From contig CAJTTQ010000005.1 in the NCBI GenBank assembly GCA_910579145.1, positions 15,991-69,244 on the forward strand: a stretch of 53,254 nucleotides of DNA, read 5' to 3'. The notes beneath the pieces are model-generated. The model was not told where the DNA came from and did no database searches. It saw nothing but the letters and a program-made list of their open reading frames with translations. The stretch is from an uncultured Eubacterium sp. (GTDB taxonomy: Bacteria > Bacillota > Clostridia > Lachnospirales > Lachnospiraceae). The position numbers and the translations under genes were made by a program. Shown here one piece after another: positions 34,520-43,859 of the stretch. The first letter of the stretch is position 1. Every line of letters starts with the position of its first letter.

Positions 34520-36805
34520 TCACTTCTTAATCCGTATCCTAAACACCCCCTTCTTCCTGCTCCCATCCGTCGCCGTCGCGGTAATCTTCACCGTATGTCC
34601 CCGCCCTTTTTTCTTCGCGGTGACAACCCCTTTCGCTGAAACCGTAGCCCATTTTTTTTTGGATGAACTCCATTTCACTTTCTTTTTCGTCGCGTTCCCC
34701 GGTGTGAGAACCGCTTTTAGTTTTCTCTTTTTCCCTGCCTTTAATGCTTTTTTAGAACCTTTTATCGTAACCTTCTTAACTAGTACTTTTTTCGAAACGG
34801 TCTGTGGAGCCTGCGACGGCGCCGGGGTAGAAGGAGGCGCGGAAGAAACCGGATTGTCAACAGCTGGCACATAGGCATCCATATTGCGCATGTCAAGGAC
34901 TCCGCCTGTGGCGCACTTATCAGCAGTCTGCGGCGTATATCGCGTACAGGTGAGCAGACGGTTTCTGCGGTCCGCGGCGCTGTCCCCCGGATAGATCTCA
35001 GCAAGAAGCCCGACCGCTCCGGCAACCATCGGTGCCGCCATCGAAGTGCCGGATGCGGTATCGTATTTCCCGAACAGGGAGACATCTGGATCTGCCACGG
35101 AAATCCCGATGTCATCAAAGGAATATGTCCGTGTTTCGGTCACCATCCCGTCAACTTCCAATCCCAGTATTTTGAAATATACACGTCCGTCCGGCGCCGT
35201 ATAAAATCGGTTGGTTTCGCTTTTCCCAGGGCCTTCGGAACGTTTCACGATATGATCCCATGAAAATAAGCCGTCTGGGTCCGTAGTCCCGAATAGCATG
35301 GAAACATAGTAGGTATCGGTAATGTCGGGGTTTTTGTCGGTTACGTCTAAATATAAGTAAGTCAATTTTTTGTCTAGCAGCTTGGGATCACCAAAATCAA
35401 CGGTCCATGTAAGGCTGCCCGAGTCAGGCTGGGAGCGGAAGTCGAAAGAGCGCTCAAACGAAATCGTCGATTTTATATCTGAAGACAATCCGAGATCCCC
35501 ATCCGTATAGATCCCGCCAGTTTCCGTATCGTCGTCAAATGACAGGAACGAGGAGGTCATCTGGGTTTCTATCTCAGCCGGATATATACCCGGGAAATAA
35601 ACATCTTCTGGATAGGTGGATAAAATATTTTCGCCGGGGGCAAACAAGTCGACATCCTTTTTTCCATAATCGGAAAAATCAGAAGGCGTGTCGTTGATGT
35701 CGGAAGAACCCGTTGTGATGATGTAATTGCGGTTTTGTGAATAGCTGCCCGCATACAGGTCGTAAGGACAAGTAAACGGATATGTCCGGTCGTGGTTCGT
35801 CCCCTCGTTTCCAGAAGCAAAGAGAAAGAGGACGCCCATCTGTCCGAGGCGCTCGACAAGGGCGGGCAGCACGGAGCCGGAGCTTCCGCCGCCCCAGGAG
35901 CAGTTTACGCCCACGATATTTACACCGGCGGTTTTAGCCTGGATGATATAGTTCATCGCCTTTATGATAATGGAGTTACTCGTCTTCCCGTTATCGTCAA
36001 AGATTTTCAGAGCCATGAGTTTTGCGTCTGAAATTCCGGTGATCCCCTTTCCATTGTCCGAGACGGCAGCGATCGTACCGGCACAGTGCGTGCCGTGGCC
36101 TTGGGGATCCCGGCAGTCCGGGGTATCGTTGGTGAAGTCATACCCGTGGATTCCCGGCAGGGTAACATCGGTATTTTCCCACATATGTCCGGCGAGATCT
36201 TCGTGTTCGTAGTCGATCCCCGTATCCATGACCGCTATGACAGGCGCGCCGGACTTTGTTTTTCCCTGTGCAGAGGAAAAAGAGATTCCAGAGCTTGAGC
36301 CGGAAAAGGTGCCGTCTCCGTCCAGATGCCACTGTTCTTTATGATAAGGGTCATCTAAGACCGAATTCAAATGCTGTTCATAATCCGGTTCGACCTGAAG
36401 GACATAGGCGTTATCTTCTAGTTTCTGTATGAGATCCTGCGTCGAATAAACGTCAGAGGATACTTCTGATATGTACAATGTCTTATCCGAGAGGAACTCC
36501 TGCTGTGCCTCCGTGGAGGCGAGCATATCCGCGTCGCCAAAATCAAAGGATTCCTCGATCGAAATCTGCGGGTCAAACGAGGCGGTGCCTTTTTTTGTCA
36601 ACGAAGTCCTTTTCGGCGCGGCGAGCGTAACAAGAACAGAGCCCTCCACGTATTCTTCATCTGTAGTATTCCCATCAGATGAACGGCTGTCTGCTTGGCG
36701 CCGCTCGGCTAGAATGGATTCCTCCGCCAAAATAGATTCGTTCGGATAAAGGCTGCAAAAGAGGAACAGGACCGCCAAAGTTAGTGAAAATAGTCTTTTT
36801 TTCAT
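34520..36805 (-). CDS. Secreted subtilisin-family serine protease with an insertion domain and Ig-like tail
   Basis: 761 residues, GGAGG before the ATG. A signal peptide (1-27) is followed by a propeptide-like region (about 50-145). The S8 catalytic domain (about 150-620) has Asp194 in AVMDTGID, His237 in GHGTHCAG, the oxyanion Asn333 in ASGNEG and the nucleophile Ser588 in GTSMAAP. Between the oxyanion region and the Ser motif, about 170 residues (about 405-575) form an inserted beta-rich domain, possibly a jelly roll. A Pro/Ser-rich linker (about 655-670) leads to a Lys-rich Big-2 Ig-like tail (about 673-761). It presumably acts outside the cell on proteins of the host, diet or competitors. 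It is divergent from the degenerate HD-GYP gene. Confidence 0.9.
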   Translation of the reverse strand: MKKRLFSLTLAVLFLFCSLYPNESILAEESILAERRQADSRSSDGNTTDEEYVEGSVLVTLAAPKRTSLTKKGTASFDPQISIEESFDFGDADMLASTEAQQEFLSDKTLYISEVSSDVYSTQDLIQKLEDNAYVLQVEPDYEQHLNSVLDDPYHKEQWHLDGDGTFSGSSSGISFSSAQGKTKSGAPVIAVMDTGIDYEHEDLAGHMWENTDVTLPGIHGYDFTNDTPDCRDPQGHGTHCAGTIAAVSDNGKGITGISDAKLMALKIFDDNGKTSNSIIIKAMNYIIQAKTAGVNIVGVNCSWGGGSSGSVLPALVERLGQMGVLFLFASGNEGTNHDRTYPFTCPYDLYAGSYSQNRNYIITTGSSDINDTPSDFSDYGKKDVDLFAPGENILSTYPEDVYFPGIYPAEIETQMTSSFLSFDDDTETGGIYTDGDLGLSSDIKSTISFERSFDFRSQPDSGSLTWTVDFGDPKLLDKKLTYLYLDVTDKNPDITDTYYVSMLFGTTDPDGLFSWDHIVKRSEGPGKSETNRFYTAPDGRVYFKILGLEVDGMVTETRTYSFDDIGISVADPDVSLFGKYDTASGTSMAAPMVAGAVGLLAEIYPGDSAADRRNRLLTCTRYTPQTADKCATGGVLDMRNMDAYVPAVDNPVSSAPPSTPAPSQAPQTVSKKVLVKKVTIKGSKKALKAGKKRKLKAVLTPGNATKKKVKWSSSKKKWATVSAKGVVTAKKKGRGHTVKITATATDGSRKKGVFRIRIKK

Positions 36806-36855
36806 AAAATACCTCCAAAATTCAGTTCAAATTTTACAAAAACATAATTTATTTA

Positions 36856-36888
36856 TTGTATTATTTTCTTATAGCTGTTATTATTATA
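36856..36888. promoter_or_regulatory. Overlapping divergent promoter candidates, protease and HD-GYP-like genes
   Basis: On the plus strand TTGTAT (36856-36861), a 17-bp spacer and TATTAT (36879-36884) sit upstream of the HD-GYP-like gene. On the minus strand a TATAAT-like -10 (36888-36883) points to the protease gene but its -35 box is poor. The two -10 boxes overlap, so the genes could compete for polymerase. Confidence 0.4.
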
Positions 36889-36930
36889 GTAGTGTATAAG
36901 TGTGTCTAAAAAGTGAAAGGAGAAAAGAAA

Positions 36931-38010
36931 ATGCTTTTTGTAAAAGTTGATGAACTCAGGCCGGGTATGCGTCTGGGGAAACCGATTTATAATAAAAATG
37001 GTGTATTGCTTTATGACCGTGATACGAAACTGACGATGCAGGCGATTTACGGCATACGTAATTTTGGATTGATGGGATTGTATATATTGGAGCCGGCAGA
37101 GCCTGTTCCGCCGATGACAGAAGATGATATTAATTTTGAACGGTTTCAGACGATGGCAGTTTTCAGCATCCGCGAGGATCTGGACCTGATCGCGTCCGGG
37201 AAGAAGGACAAAGGGCTTGACTGGCTGTGCAGTCTCATTTTGAAAAATTATGCGAATCATTCGCCGAAGATCAACTTTGTACAGAGTCTGCGCAGCAGTG
37301 ATGACTTTGTGTACAAGCACAGCATCAACGTGGCGCTTTTGGCGGCGATCATTGCCGGAAAAATGAATTTGCCGCTCGGGAGGATCAACTCGATCGTAAA
37401 AGCAGGTCTCCTTCATGAGTGCGGTGGGGTGAAAGTGAAACAGTCGATAAATTCCGAGGAGGATCAGGATAAGAGCGAGCTTGTCCGGGTCAATACACGG
37501 GAGATTTTGAAAAGCCATGCGGATATGGAGGAAAATGTTGTCCTGATGGTCGAGCATATGCAGGCGCTCTGTTCAGAAAATGCGTCTAAAGAGGCAAAGG
37601 AAGCGGCTCGCGCGAATTCAGGCGCGACGATCTTATACGTGGCGGATGCCTATGACCGGCTGACTGCTATGAAATCCTATGAGGAGCCGACGAGCGAAGT
37701 GAAAGCGCTCCGTCTCTTGATGGAGCAGTCTGATCAATACGATCCGGAAGTGGTACAGGCGCTTACAAAGGGGATCAACGTCCTCTATCCGGGTGTGTGT
37801 GTCGAACTTACCGGACATGTGAAGGGACTTGTGATCATTGAAAATGAGTCAGATATTTTTAAGCCGTGGGTTTTGAGTTTTCAGGACAACAAGCTGTATG
37901 ATCTGTCAAATGAGAAGGAGGGTGAAAGTCTGGAACTGGTTGATATCATGAAAACAATGGATAACCGGATCAAACTTGACCCGGAGCTCTTAAAGGAGTA
38001 TACTGAATAA
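36931..38010 (+). CDS. Degenerate HD-GYP-domain protein
   Basis: 359 residues from the ATG at 36931 (AAAGGAG upstream). The N-terminus (about 1-50, VKVDELRPGMRLGKPIYNKNG) is like the leading domain of many HD-GYP proteins. The HD-GYP-like core starts with KHSINVALLAAIIAG and has His162-Glu163 (LLHECGG) where active enzymes have His-Asp-hydrophobic-Gly-Lys. The HHExxDGxGYP signature is missing. The later ILYVADAYDRLTAMKSYEEP segment is kept. Metal binding and cyclic di-GMP hydrolysis are therefore unlikely; it may bind a nucleotide or a partner protein instead. It starts a unit that leads to ileS (43 bases) and glgP without visible terminators. Confidence 0.75.
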   Translation: MLFVKVDELRPGMRLGKPIYNKNGVLLYDRDTKLTMQAIYGIRNFGLMGLYILEPAEPVPPMTEDDINFERFQTMAVFSIREDLDLIASGKKDKGLDWLCSLILKNYANHSPKINFVQSLRSSDDFVYKHSINVALLAAIIAGKMNLPLGRINSIVKAGLLHECGGVKVKQSINSEEDQDKSELVRVNTREILKSHADMEENVVLMVEHMQALCSENASKEAKEAARANSGATILYVADAYDRLTAMKSYEEPTSEVKALRLLMEQSDQYDPEVVQALTKGINVLYPGVCVELTGHVKGLVIIENESDIFKPWVLSFQDNKLYDLSNEKEGESLELVDIMKTMDNRIKLDPELLKEYTE

Positions 38011-38053
38011 AACCGTGTAGAGTGCGCAAAAACAGCGCGGAAATGAGGTAAAT

Positions 38054-41000
38054 ATGTACGAGAAAGTTTCGAAAGACCTGAATTTTGTCGACAGGGAAAA
38101 AGAGATAGAAAAATTTTGGGAAGAGAATGATATATTCAAAAAGAGTATTGAGCAGCGAAAAGGGTGCCCTACATACACGTTTTATGACGGGCCGCCCACG
38201 GCAAATGGGAAACCGCATATCGGACATATGCTCACCCGTGCCATAAAAGACATGATACCGAGATACCGCACGATGAAGGGGTATCAGGTACCGAGGAAAG
38301 CTGGCTGGGATACACATGGTCTTCCGGTCGAGCTGGAGGTGGAGAAACTTCTCGGTTTGGATGGGAAGGAACAGATCGAGGAGTACGGGCTGGATCCGTT
38401 CATCTCCAAATGCAAGGAATCCGTGTGGAAATATAAAGGAATGTGGGAAGACTTCTCAGGTTCCGTCGGGTTCTGGGCCGATATGGAAGAGCCGTATGTC
38501 ACGTACCATGACGATTTTATCGAGTCGGAGTGGTGGGCGCTCAAGGAAATATGGAATAAAAAGCTTTTGTATAAAGGATTTAAGATCGTTCCCTACTGTC
38601 CGAGATGCGGTACGCCGCTCTCGTCCCACGAGGTAGCGCAGGGGTATAAAGCAGTGAAGGAGCGCTCTGCGATCGTACGGTTCCGGGTTTCCGGGGAAGA
38701 CGCGTTCTTTTTAGCATGGACGACGACGCCGTGGACGCTTCCGAGTAATGTCGCTCTCTGTGTAAATCCGGATGAGACATACTGCAAGGTAAAAGCGAAG
38801 GACGGCTATACGTATTATATGGCAGAGGCGCTTTTGGAGCAGGTACTTGGCGGACTTGCCGGGGACGGTGAGGCGGCAGACGAGAAGGCGTACGAAGTGC
38901 TGGAGACGTACAAGGGAACGGATCTCGAGGGGAAAGAATATGAGCCACTGTTTGATTTTGCCCTCGATATATGTGAGAAACAGCACAAAAAAGGGTATTA
39001 TATCACTTGTGACAGATATGTCACGATGACGGATGGTACCGGTATCGTTCATATCGCGCCGGCCTTTGGTGAGGACGACGCTGCCGTAGGGCGCAAATAT
39101 GACCTGCCGTTTGTGCAGCTCGTGGACGGCAAAGGTGAGATGACCGAGGAGACAGACTACGCCGGTATGTTTGTGAAGGACGCGGACATGCCGATATTGC
39201 AGGATTTGGAAAAGAAGGGACTTTTGTTCGGGGCGCCGAAGTTTGAACATGATTATCCGTTCTGCTGGCGCTGTGATACGCCGCTGATCTATTACGCGAG
39301 GGAGTCATGGTTCATCAAGATGACCGAGGTAAAAGAACAGCTGATCCGCAATAATAAAACGATCCACTGGATTCCTGAAAGCATCGGGACGGGGCGTTTT
39401 GGCGACTGGCTCGAAAATATACAGGACTGGGGCGTCTCGAGAAACCGTTACTGGGGTACGCCGCTGAACATATGGGAATGTGGCTGTGGCCATATGGAGT
39501 GCATCGGCAGCCGTGAGGAACTGGCAAAAATGAGCGGAAACGAGGCGGCGAAGAACGTTGAACTGCACCGCCCGTATATCGACGAAGTCACGATCAAATG
39601 CCCGCATTGCGGAAAGGAAATGCACCGCGTGCCGGAAGTGATCGACTGCTGGTTTGATTCCGGGGCTATGCCGTTTGCGCAGCACCATTATCCGTTTGAG
39701 AATAAAGAATTGTTCGAGAAACAGTTTCCGGCGCAGTTTATCTCAGAGGCTGTCGATCAGACGAGGGGATGGTTCTACTCCCTGCTGGCAGAGTCGACGC
39801 TGTTATTTGATAAGGCGCCGTATGAGAATGTCATTGTCCTCGGCCTCGTTTTGGATGAGGATGGACAGAAGATGTCGAAGAGCAAAGGAAACGCTGTCGA
39901 TCCGATGGAGGCGCTTGCCCAGTATGGCGCCGATGCCATCCGCTGGTATTTCTATATCAATTCCGCTCCCTGGCTGCCAAACCGGTTCCATTCGAAGGTC
40001 GTGGTCGAGGGACAGCGCAAATTTATGGGAACGTTGTGGAACACCTACGCATTTTTCGTGCTTTACGCAAATATCGATAATTTTGACGCGTCAAAATATA
40101 AACTGGACTATGACAAGATCAATGAGGCGGAGCCGAGCCACGGCATGATGGATAAATGGCTTCTCAGTAAGCTGAATACCGTGGTCGGGGAGGTCGACGG
40201 CCATCTTGGGAATTACCGTATCCCCGAAGCGGCGAGGGCGCTGCAGGATTTTGTCGATGATATGAGTAACTGGTATGTCCGCCGGTGCCGTGAACGTTTT
40301 TGGGCGGGCGGTATGGAACAGGATAAGATCAATGCCTATATGACATTGTATACGGCGCTTGTGACGATTGCGAAGGCGGCCGCGCCGATGATCCCGTTTA
40401 TGGCGGAGAGCATCTATCAGAATCTCGTGAGACGGTCGGACAAGAGCGCGCCGGAAAGCATCCATTTGTGTGATTATCCGAGAGCGGACGAAAACTACAT
40501 CGATCAGGAACTGGAAGCTCAGATGGATGAACTGCTGCAGATCGTCGTGTTAGGCCGTGCCTGCCGGAATGAGGCGAATATCAAAAACCGCCAGCCGATC
40601 GGAAAGATGTATGTGAAGGCGGATAAGGAAGAGGAGCTGGCTGACTTCTACAAAGATATCATTGCGGAAGAGCTGAATGTAAAAGAAGTCGTCTTTACAA
40701 AAGACGTGAGGGAATTTACGACGTACGCGTTTAAGCCGCAGCTAAGGACGCTTGGCAAACGGTTTGGAAGCCGGCTGGGCGCGCTCAAAGAGGTACTTGC
40801 CGGACTGGACGGCAATGCCGCGATGGATGAGTTACAGGCAAACGGTGAGATCACCCTGACGGTGGAGGGGACACAAGAAGTTTTGGCAAAGGATGACCTC
40901 TTGATCGAAGCTGCCCAGATGGAAGGATATGTCTCGCAGGAAGACAGGGGGATTACGGTTGTGCTTGATACGAACCTTACCGGGGAACTGATCGAGGAGG

Positions 41001-41257
41001 GGTTTGTGCGCGAGATCATCAGTAAGATCCAGACGATGCGCAAGGATTCCGGGTTTGAGGTCACGGATACGATCGAGATATATGAGGTCGGCAGTGACAA
41101 GCTGACGGATATCATCATTCGGAATGCGGAACAGATCAAGAGTGAAGTACTTGCCGAGCGCATCATCATCGGCGGTATGCAGGGGCATACGGCTGAGTGG
41201 AACATCAATGGTGAAGACGTTACCTTTGGTTTGACCATGTCGAGGCTTTCTTTTTAA
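38054..41257 (+). CDS. ileS: Isoleucyl-tRNA synthetase, eukaryote-like (IleS2) type
   Basis: 1067 residues, the length of the IleS2 class (classical bacterial IleS is about 920-940). Class I signatures are HIGH at 55-58 in GPPTANGKPHIGH and KMSKS at 606-610. The editing CP1 domain has TTTPWTLPSN and the downstream GTGIVHIAPAFGEDD. The C-terminal zinc-finger of IleS1 is absent, replaced by a long C-terminal extension ending LTMSRLSF. It charges tRNA-Ile and edits valine errors. IleS2 enzymes are known to bind mupirocin poorly, so natural tolerance is plausible but not shown here. The leader is only 43 bases with no T-box. GAGG precedes the ATG. Confidence 0.95.
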   Translation: MYEKVSKDLNFVDREKEIEKFWEENDIFKKSIEQRKGCPTYTFYDGPPTANGKPHIGHMLTRAIKDMIPRYRTMKGYQVPRKAGWDTHGLPVELEVEKLLGLDGKEQIEEYGLDPFISKCKESVWKYKGMWEDFSGSVGFWADMEEPYVTYHDDFIESEWWALKEIWNKKLLYKGFKIVPYCPRCGTPLSSHEVAQGYKAVKERSAIVRFRVSGEDAFFLAWTTTPWTLPSNVALCVNPDETYCKVKAKDGYTYYMAEALLEQVLGGLAGDGEAADEKAYEVLETYKGTDLEGKEYEPLFDFALDICEKQHKKGYYITCDRYVTMTDGTGIVHIAPAFGEDDAAVGRKYDLPFVQLVDGKGEMTEETDYAGMFVKDADMPILQDLEKKGLLFGAPKFEHDYPFCWRCDTPLIYYARESWFIKMTEVKEQLIRNNKTIHWIPESIGTGRFGDWLENIQDWGVSRNRYWGTPLNIWECGCGHMECIGSREELAKMSGNEAAKNVELHRPYIDEVTIKCPHCGKEMHRVPEVIDCWFDSGAMPFAQHHYPFENKELFEKQFPAQFISEAVDQTRGWFYSLLAESTLLFDKAPYENVIVLGLVLDEDGQKMSKSKGNAVDPMEALAQYGADAIRWYFYINSAPWLPNRFHSKVVVEGQRKFMGTLWNTYAFFVLYANIDNFDASKYKLDYDKINEAEPSHGMMDKWLLSKLNTVVGEVDGHLGNYRIPEAARALQDFVDDMSNWYVRRCRERFWAGGMEQDKINAYMTLYTALVTIAKAAAPMIPFMAESIYQNLVRRSDKSAPESIHLCDYPRADENYIDQELEAQMDELLQIVVLGRACRNEANIKNRQPIGKMYVKADKEEELADFYKDIIAEELNVKEVVFTKDVREFTTYAFKPQLRTLGKRFGSRLGALKEVLAGLDGNAAMDELQANGEITLTVEGTQEVLAKDDLLIEAAQMEGYVSQEDRGITVVLDTNLTGELIEEGFVREIISKIQTMRKDSGFEVTDTIEIYEVGSDKLTDIIIRNAEQIKSEVLAERIIIGGMQGHTAEWNINGEDVTFGLTMSRLSF

Positions 41258-41317
41258 AAGAAGCTGTCCAGACATTTGAAATAAGGAAAAATGAAAAGGG
41301 AAAGAGAGGAAGATCCA

Positions 41318-43777
41318 ATGAATATTTTGGCAGAAAGTAGTAGAAAGGCACAGTTGAAAAGCGACATTGAAAATTATATGAAGCTGTTATTCCGCAAGCC
41401 GATTGAAAAAGCGACGGATCAGCAGATTTTTCAGGCGGTAGCTTACGCAGTAAAAGACATTGTCGTGGACGACTGGATGGAGACACACAAGCAGTATGAG
41501 GAAAAGGATGTAAAAACAGTTTACTACCTTTCGATGGAATTCCTGATGGGCCGTGCCTTGGGAAATATGATCATCAATCTCAAGCGTGACAAGGTTGTCC
41601 GCGAGGTGTTAGAAGAACTCGGCGTGGACCTTGATGTCATTGAGGATCAGGAGCCGGATGCCGCGCTTGGAAACGGCGGATTAGGACGTTTGGCTGCCTG
41701 CTTTCTGGAGTCACTTTCGACACTCGGTTACCCGGCATATGGCTGTGGGATCCGCTATAAATATGGAATGTTCATGCAGAAGATCGAGAACGGGTTCCAG
41801 GTGGAAGCGCCCGATGACTGGCTGGAGCAAGGCAACCCATTTGAGATGAAGCGTCCGGAATATTCGATGGAAGTTAAGTTTGGCGGCTATGTAGCAGTTC
41901 GCAAAGACAAAGATGGAAAAGACTGTTATGTCCAGGAAAATTATCAGTCGGTAAAAGCAGTACCGTATGATATTCCGGTTGTCGGATATGGAAACCGGAT
42001 CGTCAATACGCTTCGTATTTGGGACGCAGAGGCGATCAATACGTTTAACCTCGATTCATTTGACAAGGGAGATTATCAGAAGGCGGTTGAGCAGCAGAAT
42101 CTTGCCCGTACGATCTGTGAAGTGCTGTATCCGAATGACAATCATATTGCCGGTAAGGAACTTCGTTTGAAACAGCAGTATTTCTTCGTTTCGGCCAGTG
42201 TGCAGCGCGCGGTTGCCAAATATATGGAAAAACACGACGATATTCATGGATTGCCAGAAAAAGTATGTTTCCAGCTCAATGACACGCACCCGACCGTGAC
42301 CGTGCCGGAGCTCATGCGTATTTTGTTAGACGAATATCTTTTGGAGTGGGATGATGCGTGGGCGATCACGACAAAGACATGCGCGTATACAAACCATACG
42401 ATCATGTCGGAAGCTTTGGAAAAATGGCCGATTGACCTGTTCTCCAGACTTCTGCCGAGGATTTATCAGATCACCGAGGAGATCAACCGCCGCTTCCAAA
42501 ATGCGATTGCCGAGCAGTATCCAGGTAATTTCGAAAAGGTGAAAAAAATGGCGATCATTTATGACGGACAGGTGAAGATGGCGCATTTAGCGATCGCTGC
42601 CGGTTTTTCCGTGAACGGTGTGGCGAAGCTCCACACGGAGATCCTCAAGAATCAGGAACTCAAAGATTTTTATGAGATGATGCCGGAGAAGTTTAATAAT
42701 AAGACAAATGGTATTACCCAGAGACGTTTCCTTCTTCACGGAAATCCATTGCTGGCGAAATGGGTGACGAATAAGATCGGCCAGGGCTGGATCACCGATC
42801 TGTCCCAGATCGGCCGTCTGACACCTTATGCAGACGACGCAGTCGCACAGAAGGAGTTTATGGATATCAAATACCAGAATAAAGTTCGTTTGGCGAAGTA
42901 CATTAAGAAGCATAACGGCGTGGACATAGATCCGAATTCGATCTTTGACGTTCAGGTGAAGCGGCTCCACGAGTACAAACGCCAGCTTCTCAATATCCTG
43001 CATGTGATGTATTTATACAATCAGTTGAAGGAAAATCCGGATCTGGATATGGTGCCGCGCACATTTATCTTCGGGGCGAAAGCATCTGCGGGATACCGCC
43101 GCGCCAAGGCGATCATCAAGCTGATCAACAGTGTGGGCGAGGTCGTAAATAACGACAAGTCGATCCAGGGTAAGATCAAAGTGGTATTTATCGAAAACTA
43201 CCGTGTCAGCAATGCGGAGATCATTTTCGCGGCTGCGGATGTCTCCGAGCAGATTTCCACGGCAAGCAAAGAAGCGTCAGGTACCGGCAATATGAAATTT
43301 ATGCTGAACGGCGCGCCGACGCTTGGCACGATGGACGGGGCCAATGTGGAGATCGTAGAGGAAGTGGGAGAGGAAAATGCATTCATTTTCGGTCTGTCCT
43401 CCCAGGAAGTCATTGATTTTGAGCATAACAACCAGTACAGGCCGAGAGAGATCTACGAGGCAGACCGTGAGGTGGGGAAGGTCGTGGACCAGCTGATCGA
43501 CGGCACGTACTCTGGCGGAAATCCAGAACTGTTCCATGAATTGTACTCGTCGTTACTGGATTCGAACGGATATGAGCGGGCCGACCAGTATTTTATCCTC
43601 AAAGATTTCCGTTCGTATGCCGAAGCGCAGAAAGCGGTGGATGCGGCATACCGTGACAGGCAGGCGTGGGCAAAGATGGCTATGCTGAACGTGGCAAAGA
43701 GTGGCAAATTCTCCTCCGACCGTACGATCGAGGAATACGCGAAGGATATTTGGAATCTGGAGAAGGTAAGACTTTGA
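41318..43777 (+). CDS. glgP: Glycogen/maltodextrin phosphorylase
   Basis: 819 residues from the ATG at 41318 (GAGG 8 bases before; the ATG at 41291 is an alternative). Family motifs are present throughout: VYYLSMEFLMGRALGNMI, EPDAALGNGGLGRLAACF, the active-site loop region FQLNDTHPT, KRLHEYKRQLLN, and the pyridoxal-phosphate segment EASGTGNMKFMLNGA, whose Lys (near residue 660) forms the Schiff base. The enzyme removes glucose-1-phosphate from alpha-1,4-glucans. It follows ileS after 60 bases; no separate promoter was evident. No other glg gene is in the window, so its substrate could be stored glycogen or imported maltodextrin. A large perfect inverted repeat ends the unit. Confidence 0.96.
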   Translation: MNILAESSRKAQLKSDIENYMKLLFRKPIEKATDQQIFQAVAYAVKDIVVDDWMETHKQYEEKDVKTVYYLSMEFLMGRALGNMIINLKRDKVVREVLEELGVDLDVIEDQEPDAALGNGGLGRLAACFLESLSTLGYPAYGCGIRYKYGMFMQKIENGFQVEAPDDWLEQGNPFEMKRPEYSMEVKFGGYVAVRKDKDGKDCYVQENYQSVKAVPYDIPVVGYGNRIVNTLRIWDAEAINTFNLDSFDKGDYQKAVEQQNLARTICEVLYPNDNHIAGKELRLKQQYFFVSASVQRAVAKYMEKHDDIHGLPEKVCFQLNDTHPTVTVPELMRILLDEYLLEWDDAWAITTKTCAYTNHTIMSEALEKWPIDLFSRLLPRIYQITEEINRRFQNAIAEQYPGNFEKVKKMAIIYDGQVKMAHLAIAAGFSVNGVAKLHTEILKNQELKDFYEMMPEKFNNKTNGITQRRFLLHGNPLLAKWVTNKIGQGWITDLSQIGRLTPYADDAVAQKEFMDIKYQNKVRLAKYIKKHNGVDIDPNSIFDVQVKRLHEYKRQLLNILHVMYLYNQLKENPDLDMVPRTFIFGAKASAGYRRAKAIIKLINSVGEVVNNDKSIQGKIKVVFIENYRVSNAEIIFAAADVSEQISTASKEASGTGNMKFMLNGAPTLGTMDGANVEIVEEVGEENAFIFGLSSQEVIDFEHNNQYRPREIYEADREVGKVVDQLIDGTYSGGNPELFHELYSSLLDSNGYERADQYFILKDFRSYAEAQKAVDAAYRDRQAWAKMAMLNVAKSGKFSSDRTIEEYAKDIWNLEKVRL

Positions 43778-43800
43778 TGGAGGTAGATCCTCACAGGGAA

Positions 43801-43855
43801 TAGATAATAACAAGAGCAGGAAATCTTACGGATTTCCTGCTCTTGTTATTATCTA
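43801..43855. terminator. 25-bp perfect inverted repeat, bidirectional terminator between glgP and flavodoxin gene
   Basis: The arms 43801-43825 and 43831-43855 are perfect complements over 25 bases with a 5-nt loop (TTACG). It sits between convergent genes, 24 bases after the glgP stop and 5 bases before the flavodoxin gene stop, with A/T-rich outer parts that act as T-tracts on each strand. Confidence 0.75.
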
Positions 43856-43859
43856 GTAG

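Noticed and set aside
38011..38053. T-box for ileS
   Set aside because: The gap of 43 bases is too short and carries no T-box motif.
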